Notes under the pieces: model-generated
What the model was told of the DNA's origin: nothing
The model's input: the letters and a program-made list of their open reading frames with translations, nothing else
Database searches by the model: none
Program-made: the position numbers and the translations under genes
Assembly (NCBI GenBank): GCA_963697805.1
Contig: CAVOPB010000004.1
Location: 62,001 to 126,000, forward strand
Origin: VRUE01 sp963697805
Lineage (GTDB): Bacteria; Actinomycetota; Thermoleophilia; Solirubrobacterales; 70-9
Direction: 5' to 3'
DNA: 64,000 nucleotides
Shown here: one piece after another, positions 16,867 through 24,579 of the stretch
How the letters are laid out: each line of letters begins with the position of its first letter
Numbering within the stretch: the stretch's first letter is position 1

Positions 16867-17298
16867 TTAGCGGGTGCGGGTGACGAGGTCGGCGATCGCG
16901 CGGACCTCGCGGAGGAGGCCGTCGAGCATCGCCTCGGTGTTGGTGTGGATGCGCCATTCGGCGTAGCGGCGGTCCTGCTCGGCCGCGTCGAGGCGCTGCT
17001 CGAGCTTGCGGGCGCGGCGGTCGACCCGCTCGATCGACTTCTCGAGCCGCTTCTCGGTCTTGCGGACGCGGCGCTTCACGTAGTCGCGGGTCTCCTCGCG
17101 CAGCGCATTGAGCTCGCGCTTCAGTCCAGGGTCCGCACCGCTCCCCTGTTCGGCCATCATCTCCTCGACGCCGACACGGACCCGCTCGATCTCCTCGTGG
17201 AGCCGTTCGCGGGCACGCTCGGCCGCCTCCGAGATCGCCGGTGAGGCCGACAGCGGAACGGGATCGCCGGGATCGTGCTCAGCGGTCACTTTGCCCAT
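16867..17298 (-). CDS. Hypothetical coiled-coil protein
   Basis: This is a 143-residue protein, highly charged (Arg/Glu), mostly one long alpha-helix from about residue 25 to the end with heptad spacing ('RVRKTEKRLEKSIERVDRRA'). There is no signal peptide or membrane segment. Its start codon lies 32 bp before the end of the FHA gene, also on the minus strand, so the two may be co-transcribed. The function is unknown. Confidence 0.7.
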   Translation of the reverse strand: MGKVTAEHDPGDPVPLSASPAISEAAERARERLHEEIERVRVGVEEMMAEQGSGADPGLKRELNALREETRDYVKRRVRKTEKRLEKSIERVDRRARKLEQRLDAAEQDRRYAEWRIHTNTEAMLDGLLREVRAIADLVTRTR

Positions 17299-17329
17299 GG
17301 TACGGCCGCCGTGGGCGGAAACGCGGCGC

Positions 17330-17845
17330 TCAGGCTTCGAGGGCGAACAACTGGTAGCGGCCGATCCGCAGTTCGTCGCCGTCCTCGAGCTTTCCCCACT
17401 CGACCTCCTCGCCGTTAACGAAGACGCCGTTGAGGCTGCGGTCGTCGAGCACGCGCAGGTCCGAATCCGGTTCGGAGATGATCAGCGCATGGCGACGGGA
17501 GACGCTGGGGTGGTCGAGGCGGATGTCGGCGGCGACGCTGCGGCCGATTCGGGTCCAGCCCTCCTTGACCTGGAAGACCTGGATCTCGTCGTCGCTGCGG
17601 CGGACGAGATAACGGCCTCCGCCGGGAAGCGTCTTGCGGGCGTCCTCGAGCCAGCCCGTCGCCTCGGGCCGGGTCGGGGCCGGAAACTCGACCGTCGTGG
17701 CGCCGTGCTCCTGCATCGGCTCGAAGATCGAGTCGCGGCGGAAGGAGGTACCCCTACAGCGCGCACAATGGGGAAGGGCGTCGTCCTCCTGGAGGGACAA
17801 CTGCGTCCCGCACTTGAGGCAGAAGAACGTCCCTGCACCGGGCAT
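17330..17845 (-). CDS. Zinc-ribbon plus FHA domain protein
   Basis: This is a 171-residue protein starting at ATG 17845; the longer upstream frame is antisense to the SRPBCC gene. The N-terminal zinc ribbon has two CxxC pairs ('CLKCGTQL' and 'HCARC', residues 9-30). The C-terminal FHA domain has 'TRIGRSVAADIRLDHPSVSR' and 'RSLNGVFVNG', the residues that contact phosphothreonine. It is likely a reader of Ser/Thr-kinase signalling. No kinase is present in the window. Confidence 0.85.
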   Translation of the reverse strand: MPGAGTFFCLKCGTQLSLQEDDALPHCARCRGTSFRRDSIFEPMQEHGATTVEFPAPTRPEATGWLEDARKTLPGGGRYLVRRSDDEIQVFQVKEGWTRIGRSVAADIRLDHPSVSRRHALIISEPDSDLRVLDDRSLNGVFVNGEEVEWGKLEDGDELRIGRYQLFALEA

Positions 17846-17962
17846 CGCCCCGGTTGAAAGGCTCTCGGACGTCCTTCTGGAACTGGTGAAGATGGACTCC
17901 CTCCTTGGGCGCTTGGTACCGATCGTACCGGGCCTTCGGCCCGCTTGCATAGAATCGCCCAA

Positions 17963-18481
17963 ATGGGTCCCGTCAGCGCCGCCGTCGAGATCGACGTCCC
18001 CCGCTCGGTGGCGTTCGCCGAGCTGTGCGACCTCAGTCGCCGACCGTCGTTCACCGATCACTTCATCTCCGACCTGCATCTGACGCGGATCGACTCCACC
18101 GGCGTCGGCGCCGGTGCCCGCTTCCGCTTCCAGACCTTCCCGCGCCACTTCTGGATGGACACGGCGATCACCGAGGTCACCGAGCCGCAGCGGATCGTCG
18201 AGCACGGTCGCGGCGGGCGCACGAACAGGATCCCCTCGACGACCGTCTGGGAGCTGCTCGAGGGCCCCGGGTCGCTGATCACGGTCCGCGTCTCATTCTG
18301 GACCGAGCCCTCGAACCCGGTCGACAGGGCGATCGACGCGGTCGGGATGGCGTCGGTGGGGCTCGAGCGCGGCTGGCGCGAGGCGCTCAACCGGCTCCGC
18401 GACCAGCTCGAGTCCGGCGCCGGCGAGCGAGGGCCTGTCGCGGTTGCCGGCGGCAACCCCCATGCCACCGGCATTCCCTGA
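17963..18481 (+). CDS. SRPBCC family (polyketide cyclase/START-like) protein
   Basis: This is a 172-residue protein with a typical START-like opening ('AAVEIDVPRSVAFAELCDLS') and a long C-terminal helix ('SVGLERGWREALNRLRDQL'). It is likely a hydrophobic-ligand binding domain. ATG 17963 is 7 bp after a TAGAAT (17950-17955), so the mRNA may be leaderless. A TTG at 17945 is the less likely start. It diverges from the FHA gene. Confidence 0.75.
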   Translation: MGPVSAAVEIDVPRSVAFAELCDLSRRPSFTDHFISDLHLTRIDSTGVGAGARFRFQTFPRHFWMDTAITEVTEPQRIVEHGRGGRTNRIPSTTVWELLEGPGSLITVRVSFWTEPSNPVDRAIDAVGMASVGLERGWREALNRLRDQLESGAGERGPVAVAGGNPHATGIP

Positions 18482-18507
18482 TCCCGCTTTATAGACTCAC
18501 GCCGCCG

Positions 18508-19056
18508 ATGGCCCTCGTTCGCAAGCCCAAGCCCCTGCTCGCCGCGATCATGCTGATCGCGCTGGCCGCCGCCGTGTCCGCCTGCGGCTACTCGAGCGAG
18601 GGCGACACCGAAGTCGTCGAGGGACAGACGGTGACGCTCGGCGAGCTCGACTACACCGTCGTCTTCTCCCGCTTCCTCAACCCGACCGACACCGAGGACT
18701 CCGCCTTCCTCGTCGGCCAGCCGCCGCCCGCTGACGGCTCGACCTACTTCGGGGTCTTCCTCGAAGTCCAGAACAAGAGCGAAGACACGCAGACGCTCGC
18801 CGATGAGCTGACGATCACCGACGCCAACGAGCAAACCTACGACGCGCTCGACAGCGAAAGCCTCTACGGCTTCCCGTTCGGCGGTGAAATCGAGTCGCAG
18901 GAACAGATCCCGGTCCCCGACTCGACCCCCCAGCAGGGCTCGATCGAGGGCTCGGTCGTGCTCTTCGACCTGCCGACCACGGCCTCGGTGAACCGGCCGC
19001 TGACCCTCGAGATTCCCGGCCCCGGTGGGCCGGCCGAAGTCAAACTCGACCTCTAG
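18508..19056 (+). CDS. Lipoprotein, DUF4352-like
   Basis: This is a 182-residue protein with a lipoprotein signal: 'LIALAAAVSACGYSSEG', with the lipidated Cys near residue 29. After it comes a beta-sandwich region with 'TYFGVFLEVQNKSEDTQTL', similar to the DUF4352/telomeric-repeat-binding-like extracellular fold. It starts at ATG 18508, just after the SRPBCC stop, with TATAGA about 13 bp upstream. It ends convergently, its stop overlapping that of the PBP gene. Confidence 0.75.
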   Translation: MALVRKPKPLLAAIMLIALAAAVSACGYSSEGDTEVVEGQTVTLGELDYTVVFSRFLNPTDTEDSAFLVGQPPPADGSTYFGVFLEVQNKSEDTQTLADELTITDANEQTYDALDSESLYGFPFGGEIESQEQIPVPDSTPQQGSIEGSVVLFDLPTTASVNRPLTLEIPGPGGPAEVKLDL

Positions 19057-20786
19057 AGGCCGGCCGAGAGGACTTCCGAGGCGGCCGGCGCGGCCACTTC
19101 GCCGCCCGCGGCTTCAGCTTCGATCAGCAGCACCGAGACGACCAGCTTTGGCTTGTCGGCGGGGGCGAACGCCGCGAACCACGCGTCCTTGATCTGCTCC
19201 GGTTCGGGTGAGTTCTCCTGCCCGGGCACCGGGCCTAGCTCGGCGGTCCCGGTCTTGCCGGCAACCTGGCCCTCCGGGATCGCCCCCGCGTAGCCGGTCC
19301 CTTCGGTGACGACGCCGATCATCAGTTCGGTCAGCTGGTCGGCGATCTTCTTCGACATCACCCGGACCGGCTGCTTTTCGGGCCGCAGTTTCTTGTTGGC
19401 GACCAGCGAGGTCGGCTCGAGGACGCCGTCGTTGGCGATCGCCTGGGCGATGCTCGCCATCATCAGCGGCGTCGCCAGCACTTCGCCCTGGCCGATCGCG
19501 GTAACCCCGAGGTCGACTTCTTCACCGATGTCGGTCGGGATCGTCGGTTCGGCCGGCTCGATCGCCTCGAGCGTTTCCTGCCGGTAGAGGCTCGGCGGCG
19601 AGTTGAACCCGAACCGTTCGGCGGCCGCGACGAAGTCGTTGTTGCCGATCTTCGGTCCGAGCGGGGCGAAGTCGGCATTGCAGGACTCGGCGAACGCTTC
19701 CCGGAAGGTGCCACCGCACAGCTCGCCGTTGGCGTTGCTGATGAAGCGGCCGCCGACGTTCACTCCGTCGGTGATTTCGAAGGTGTCGTCGAGTGAGACC
19801 ACCCCCTTCTGCAGGGCGGCGATCGTGGTCAGCATCTTGAAGGTCGAGCCGGGTGGTTGCGGGGCCGAGAACGCCTGGCCGGCGAGCGCCCGGATGTCGC
19901 CATTCTTTGGGTCGAGCGCGGCGACCCCACCGGCGCGTCCGGCCAGCGCGGAGACGGCCGCCTCCTGCAGGTCCGGGTCGATCGTCGTCTTCACCGGGGC
20001 CCCGGCTCCGGGTTCGGCCTTGGCGATGATCCGGGCCGAGCCGCCGCTGTCGGCGACCGCGAGCAGGGTTCCCCCCGGGCGGCCGGCGAGCCGGGCGTTG
20101 AATGCCTGCTCGACTCCGCTGATCCCGACCGGGGTCCCCGGCGGGAAGCCGTGGCGGGCGAGCGCCGGGAGTTCGTCTTCTTCGGCCATCCCGATTTCCC
20201 CCGTGACATCGATCATCGCGCTGCCCAGCGGGTGTTCGCGCGCTTCGGCCGGGCCTTCGGCCAGCATTTCTCCGTCGGCGGCGAAGATCGGAGCCCGCGG
20301 CGCCAGTTCGACCCTGCTCTCGAGGTGCTCCCCCTTGCGCAGGCCGGGGAAGACCAGGCTCGGGTCCCAGGCGATGCCGCCGTCGGCGTAGGGCAGTTCA
20401 AGGTCTTCTTCGACGGTGCCGAAGGCGACGGTCTGGGCCGTGACCGGGACCGGGACGACGGTCGAGGAGTCCCGCTCCTCAGTATCGCCCGGGTCTGCGC
20501 CGAGGACGCTTCGCAGCGTCGCGGTCTCGGCCGAGTCACGGTAGGCCTTGACGAATTCCGACTCGGAGACCTCCCTGCGGGAGCCGGTGTTCAGCTCCCG
20601 ATACATGGCGCCGAAATCCTTCCGTGCCCAGGCTTCGACGAAGCGGCCGGCCGAGTCGCGCTCCGGGGAGCCGGGCACGCCGGCGATGGCGCCGAAGATG
20701 AACGCGACCACGGCCACGACGAAGAGCGGAACCATGCGGGTGACCAGACGGCGGCGCCGCGCCACCTCGGGCGAGAGGTCGTTCAC
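19053..20786 (-). CDS. Penicillin-binding protein (transpeptidase) with NTF2-like N-domain
   Basis: This is a 577-residue class B PBP. A short cytosolic tail and one transmembrane helix (residues 18-36) come first, then a MecA-N/NTF2-like domain ('RFVEAWARKDFGAMYRELN'), a dimerisation region, and the transpeptidase domain. All three active-site motifs are visible: SxxK in 'PGSTFKM', SxN in 'ESCNAD' and KTG in 'AGKTGTAE'. It should cross-link peptidoglycan outside the membrane. It is followed downstream by a convergent lipoprotein gene. MarP lies 40 bp upstream on the same strand, so the two may form an envelope-stress pair. Confidence 0.93.
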   Translation of the reverse strand: MNDLSPEVARRRRLVTRMVPLFVVAVVAFIFGAIAGVPGSPERDSAGRFVEAWARKDFGAMYRELNTGSRREVSESEFVKAYRDSAETATLRSVLGADPGDTEERDSSTVVPVPVTAQTVAFGTVEEDLELPYADGGIAWDPSLVFPGLRKGEHLESRVELAPRAPIFAADGEMLAEGPAEAREHPLGSAMIDVTGEIGMAEEDELPALARHGFPPGTPVGISGVEQAFNARLAGRPGGTLLAVADSGGSARIIAKAEPGAGAPVKTTIDPDLQEAAVSALAGRAGGVAALDPKNGDIRALAGQAFSAPQPPGSTFKMLTTIAALQKGVVSLDDTFEITDGVNVGGRFISNANGELCGGTFREAFAESCNADFAPLGPKIGNNDFVAAAERFGFNSPPSLYRQETLEAIEPAEPTIPTDIGEEVDLGVTAIGQGEVLATPLMMASIAQAIANDGVLEPTSLVANKKLRPEKQPVRVMSKKIADQLTELMIGVVTEGTGYAGAIPEGQVAGKTGTAELGPVPGQENSPEPEQIKDAWFAAFAPADKPKLVVSVLLIEAEAAGGEVAAPAASEVLSAGL

Positions 20787-20826
20787 TGTGGCGCCAATTT
20801 ACTTCCTGCCCAACCAGAAAATTTGG

Positions 20827-21969
20827 CTAGCCCGTGCACGCCTCGGTGTCGACCGGCGTTGAGGCGTCGGCGAGCGCGAGCCGCACGACGTCGTCGGGGA
20901 CCGCGAATCCACCGGCCGGGGCGGACGTGGTCGCGGCGAATACCGTCGCCAGGACCCTGCCGGCGGAATCGACGATCGGTCCGCCCGAGTTGCCGCTGTG
21001 GACGCTGCCGCGCAGGAACGTGATCCGGCGCTGGAGCGGCCCGCGGCCGTAGGAGTCCTCGCTGAGCACGCTGCGGGTGCCGCCGAGCCTGGTCGGGGTG
21101 GCGGTGTAGGGGCCGTTTTCGGGGTAGCCGAGCAGGGCGCCGGCGGTGCCTCGCTTCGCGTCGGAGGCGATCTCGAGGGCTGGGATCGGCGCCTCGATTC
21201 GAAGGATCGCGAGATCGTTGTCGGGGTCGTAATGGACCACGCTGGCGGGCAGCGAGGCGCCCGCCTCGGTGGTCACCGTGGTGTCGTCCTGGCCGGCGAC
21301 GACGTGGGCGTTGGTGACGACAAGATCCGGAGCCGCGACCCAGCCCGATCCCTCGACGCCGAGGCCGCAGGCCGTCCCGAGCACGCGGACCACCGAGCGC
21401 CGCGCGGCGATGACCTCGGGGTCGTCGACGATGGCGGCGTCGGGGCGGGCAACCGGCACCGTCGGCCCGGCGATCGTGGGAGCGGGGTCGACCCGGCTCA
21501 GCGCGTTCAGCACCGGGCCGGAAGGCGGCAGCAGGTCGTTGAGGTTGCGGAGGATCAGCGAGCGCTGGACGTCGGCCCGCAATTGCGCGGTGCCGGGGGT
21601 GTGCAAAGCGGCCGCGCCGAACACCCATGCGAGCCCGAGGGCGACGGCGACGATCAACGCCGCGCCACCGAGGCCGTCGAGCGTGTTCAGCGCCCGCCCC
21701 CGGACCACACGCTCGCGGATTCCGAGGGCGATGCTCTCGAGCATCACCGCGACGAGGGCCCCGACCAGCAGCGCCCCGAGCGCGGCGAACAGGGGTGAGT
21801 ACGGCGACTCGGAGCCGCCGCTCAGGAGCAGCGGCCCGAGGCGGCTGCCGGCGAAGGCGCCGACGAGGAACCCCGCCAGCGTCAGGGCGCCGACGATCAG
21901 TCCCTGGCGGTAGCCCCAGATCCCCATCGCGATGGCGAAGGCGACGATGCCCCAGTCGAGCGCTGTCAT
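20827..21969 (-). CDS. MarP family membrane serine protease (CvpA plus trypsin-like)
   Basis: This is a 380-residue protein. Four transmembrane helices of the CvpA type (residues 5-115) come first, then a periplasmic chymotrypsin-fold protease. The triad is His in 'VTNAHVV', Asp in 'DNDLAIL' and Ser in 'SGNSGGP'. Two cysteines ('GTACGLG' and the C-terminal 'DTEACTG') may form a disulfide that regulates activity, as in Mycobacterium MarP, where the protease is needed for acid and oxidative stress survival. Confidence 0.92.
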   Translation of the reverse strand: MTALDWGIVAFAIAMGIWGYRQGLIVGALTLAGFLVGAFAGSRLGPLLLSGGSESPYSPLFAALGALLVGALVAVMLESIALGIRERVVRGRALNTLDGLGGAALIVAVALGLAWVFGAAALHTPGTAQLRADVQRSLILRNLNDLLPPSGPVLNALSRVDPAPTIAGPTVPVARPDAAIVDDPEVIAARRSVVRVLGTACGLGVEGSGWVAAPDLVVTNAHVVAGQDDTTVTTEAGASLPASVVHYDPDNDLAILRIEAPIPALEIASDAKRGTAGALLGYPENGPYTATPTRLGGTRSVLSEDSYGRGPLQRRITFLRGSVHSGNSGGPIVDSAGRVLATVFAATTSAPAGGFAVPDDVVRLALADASTPVDTEACTG

Positions 21970-22047
21970 CGAACGAATCCAACCAGGCGGCCGGGCCGTC
22001 TAACCGCGCATCTCCTTTCAGGGCCGGGAAAACCGCGGGGCCCGTCA

Positions 22048-22062
22048 CTTACGTTGAGTAAG
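22048..22062. promoter_or_regulatory. Operator-like palindrome at the HxlR gene
   Basis: CTTAC-GTTGA-GTAAG is a perfect 5-5-5 inverted repeat that ends 12 bp before the GTG start of the HxlR gene. HxlR-family regulators commonly bind such sites and repress their own gene; that role is inferred here. Confidence 0.5.
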
Positions 22063-22074
22063 CTGAGGGACGAG

Positions 22075-22413
22075 GTGGAGGCGACACGTGCCACAGAGCG
22101 ACCCGCCGGAGTCTGTCCGCATTTCCACGCCGCGATCGAGCTGATCGGCAAGCGATGGACCGGAGCGATCGTCTGCGTCCTGGCGGAACGGCCGCGGCGC
22201 TTCGGCGAGCTGGCGAAGGCGGTGCCGGGCCTCTCCGACAGGCTCCTCTCGCGCCGCCTTCGCGAGCTCGAGGAGGAGGGCCTGGTCGAGCGTGACGTCG
22301 AGCCCGGTTCCCCGGTGCGGGTCACGTACTCCCTGACCGCCGCCGGCGCCGAACTGAGGCCCGCGATCGACGAGCTCAGGATTTGGGCACGCCGTTGGAA
22401 GCGCGCCGGGTAG
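22075..22413 (+). CDS. HxlR family transcriptional regulator
   Basis: This is a 112-residue winged-helix protein with the HxlR signature: 'CPHFHAAIELIGKRWTGAIV', then 'RRFGELAKAVPGLSDRLLSR' (recognition helix) and 'VTYSLTAAGAEL' (wing). I place the start at GTG 22075, which follows GAGGGA. A TTG at 22054 would put the start inside the palindrome. The Cys near the N-terminus could be redox sensing. It overlaps the xseA frame at its end. Confidence 0.85.
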   Translation: MEATRATERPAGVCPHFHAAIELIGKRWTGAIVCVLAERPRRFGELAKAVPGLSDRLLSRRLRELEEEGLVERDVEPGSPVRVTYSLTAAGAELRPAIDELRIWARRWKRAG

Positions 22414-23723
22414 CCGCGCAGAGCGTCGAACCCGAGCTGCCGGGCCCGTTCCCGGTCGGGCGTTACGCCCGCAAACTGCAGGAAGAGCTCCGCCGGCGTG
22501 CCCGCGTGCGCCTCGTCGGCGAGGTGACCGGGGTCAGCCACAGCAGGGTCCAGGCCTACTTCGAGCTGCGCGACGGCGAGGGGGCCGTCCCATGCGCGAT
22601 CTGGCTCGATGACCTCGAGCGGGCCGGCCTTCCCGACGGCGGCCTTCGCGACGGCGCCGAAGTCGTGATCGCGGGCGGCCCCGATTACTATCCGGGCGGG
22701 GCCCAGGCCTCGCCCAGCTTCTCGTTCCGCGCCACCTACGTGCGGCTGGCGGGGGAGGGGGACCTTCTCGCCCGCCTCGAGGCCCTTCGCAAGCAGCTGC
22801 GCTCAGAGGGCCTGTTCGAGCTCCAAAAGCAGCTGGCGCGGCCGCTGCTGCCGCGCACGATCGGCGTCGTCACCGCCGAGTCGGGCGCCGCTCGGCGCGA
22901 CCTCCTCGCGGGCCTGCGCCGCCGTGGCTGGGAGGGGACCGTCGTCTGGGCTTTCGCCCCGGTGCAGGACCGGCGCGCCGCTCCCGCGATCACGGCGGCG
23001 ATCGGAGACCTCGCGGCCCGGCCCGAGGTAGAGGCGGTCGTCGTCACCAGGGGGGGTGGCAGCCTCGCCGACCTCTGGGCCTTCTGCGATGAGACCCTCT
23101 GCCGTACGGTCGCGCTTCTACGGGTGCCGGTGATCAGCGCCGTCGGCCACGAGCGGGACTCGACCCTGATCGACGACGTCGCCGCGGTCGCCTGTTCGAC
23201 CCCCACCCACGCCGCCGAGGCGGCCGTGCCGCTCGACTGCGTCGAGGCGCGCCGGGATCTCGAGCGCGCGACAGCCGCAATCCGCCGCGGCGCCGACGGC
23301 GCCATCGGAGCGCGTGCGCGGCACCTGGCGGCGCTTGCCCGGGGCCCGGCCAGGGCGCTGCGCCGTGAGCGGGTCGCGCTCAACCAGATGACGCGCGAGA
23401 TCCGCGCCGCCTCGGAACGCGGCCTCGCCGAGCGGCGCTCGTTCCAGCGCCGGATCGCGGTCGTCGTCCTCGACCGGGCCCTGCGCCGGGCCGCCGGCGC
23501 CGAACTGGGAAGCCGGCGCGAGGCGCTGCGCCGGGTCGCGGTGGCGCTCCGCGCGCACGAGCCGGCGCGCACCCTCGAGCGTGGCTACGCCCTCGCCGAG
23601 ACCCCCGAGGGCGAGCCGCTGACCAGCGCCGAGGCCGCACGCGCCGAGGATCGGATTAGTCTCCGATTCGCCGATGGCGAGGTGCAGGTGCGACCCGCCC
23701 GCGGCGGACGCGGGAGCGAGTGA
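22383..23723 (+). CDS. xseA: Exodeoxyribonuclease VII large subunit
   Basis: This is a 446-residue nuclease subunit that, with XseB, degrades single-stranded DNA. The N-terminal OB fold has 'VRLVGEVTGVSHSRVQAYFELRD' features (residues 42-64). The catalytic core has 'IGVVTAESGAARRDLL', 'TRGGGSLADLWAF' and 'ISAVGHERDSTLIDDVA'. A long helical region follows, ending in 'LERGYALAETPEGEPLTSA'. The exact start is uncertain: TTG 22383 overlaps HxlR by 31 bp and another TTG follows at 22395. xseB follows. Confidence 0.93.
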   Translation: MGTPLEARRVAAQSVEPELPGPFPVGRYARKLQEELRRRARVRLVGEVTGVSHSRVQAYFELRDGEGAVPCAIWLDDLERAGLPDGGLRDGAEVVIAGGPDYYPGGAQASPSFSFRATYVRLAGEGDLLARLEALRKQLRSEGLFELQKQLARPLLPRTIGVVTAESGAARRDLLAGLRRRGWEGTVVWAFAPVQDRRAAPAITAAIGDLAARPEVEAVVVTRGGGSLADLWAFCDETLCRTVALLRVPVISAVGHERDSTLIDDVAAVACSTPTHAAEAAVPLDCVEARRDLERATAAIRRGADGAIGARARHLAALARGPARALRRERVALNQMTREIRAASERGLAERRSFQRRIAVVVLDRALRRAAGAELGSRREALRRVAVALRAHEPARTLERGYALAETPEGEPLTSAEAARAEDRISLRFADGEVQVRPARGGRGSE

Positions 23724-23735
23724 GCGAGATAGCCG

Positions 23736-24005
23736 GTGAATATGAACGCGAACGAGCGAGAGCAGAGCACGCGGGCGGAATTGAAGCCTGAGTCCTACGA
23801 GGGCGCGGTCGAGCGCCTGGAGCAGATCATCGACAGGCTCGACTCCGGCCAGGCGGGGTTGCGCGAGACGCTCGAGCTCTGCCGCGAGGGCCGCGAGCTC
23901 GTCTCCTATTGCGCCGAGGAGCTCGACGCCGTCGGTGAGGGGCTGAAGGAGCTCCGCCTCGACGAGCTCGCCGCGAAGCTCGAGCCGCCGGCCGACGCCG
24001 TTTAG
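23736..24005 (+). CDS. xseB: Exodeoxyribonuclease VII small subunit
   Basis: This is an 89-residue helical protein with the XseB signature 'SYEGAVERLEQIIDRLDSG' and 'ETLELCREGRELVSYC'. The start may be GTG 23736 or ATG 23742. It lies 12 bp after xseA, the usual partner arrangement. Confidence 0.92.
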   Translation: MNMNANEREQSTRAELKPESYEGAVERLEQIIDRLDSGQAGLRETLELCREGRELVSYCAEELDAVGEGLKELRLDELAAKLEPPADAV

Positions 24006-24008
24006 CTT

Positions 24009-24482
24009 TCAGCTCAGACCAGGATGGACGCCGCTGCCGATCCCCTGCTCGTCGACGACGAGCTGCAGGAGAGCGACGAGGCGCTTGCGGTCGGCGCCCC
24101 GGAGGCCCCTCATCAGTTCCTCTTCGTGCGCCGCCGCGATCTTCCGCCCACGGGCGAGGAGGCGGCGGCCCGCGGCGCTGAGGTAGAGCGCGTGGACCCG
24201 ACGGTCGCCCGGATGGGGGCGGCGCTCGACCAGCCCCCGTTGCTCGAGCTCGTCGATGATCGCGACCATCCGGCTCGGAGGGGCGCCGATTGCCTCGGCG
24301 ATCGCCTGTTGCGAGCGCCCCTCGACCGCGTCGACCATGTTCATCACCCGGAACTGCGGCGGATGAAGGTCGATCTCGGCGAGGCGCCGGGCGAAGCGCT
24401 GCGAGGCGTGGATCCCGACCTGGGAGAGGAGGAAGGCGACGGAGGACGGAGCACGGTCGCCGGCGAGCGGTTTTCCACCCAT
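24009..24482 (-). CDS. MarR family transcriptional regulator
   Basis: This is a 157-residue protein (ATG 24482) with the MarR winged helix: 'LHPPQFRVMNMVDAVEGRSQ', the recognition helix 'AIGAPPSRMVAIIDELEQRG' and the wing 'RRPHPGDRRVHALYLSAAG'. It is divergent from the MMPL transporter gene across an AT-rich gap. The natural inference is that it represses the transporter and itself in response to a lipophilic ligand. It converges with xseB, 3 bp apart. Confidence 0.9.
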   Translation of the reverse strand: MGGKPLAGDRAPSSVAFLLSQVGIHASQRFARRLAEIDLHPPQFRVMNMVDAVEGRSQQAIAEAIGAPPSRMVAIIDELEQRGLVERRPHPGDRRVHALYLSAAGRRLLARGRKIAAAHEEELMRGLRGADRKRLVALLQLVVDEQGIGSGVHPGLS

Positions 24483-24579
24483 GTCAAGAGGGTACACCGA
24501 GTTAATTACATCACCTAATCATTATTGCTATACATCTTTTCTTCCCTAAACGACTTCCCAGCTTGAAAGGAACACCCGC
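24483..24579. promoter_or_regulatory. AT-rich divergent promoter region of marR/mmpL
   Basis: This 97-bp gap is far richer in A+T than the surroundings. It contains GTTAATTAC (near-palindromic, 24500-24508) and a TATACAT -10-like box for the transporter. These are the likely MarR sites. The upstream ribosome site GAAAGGAA precedes the MMPL start. Confidence 0.45.

Noticed and set aside
17846..18205. N-terminal extension of the FHA gene
   Set aside because: The upstream part is antisense to the SRPBCC gene; the zinc ribbon begins right after ATG 17845.
22054..22056. TTG start of the HxlR gene
   Set aside because: It lies in the centre of the operator palindrome and lacks a ribosome site; GTG 22075 has one.
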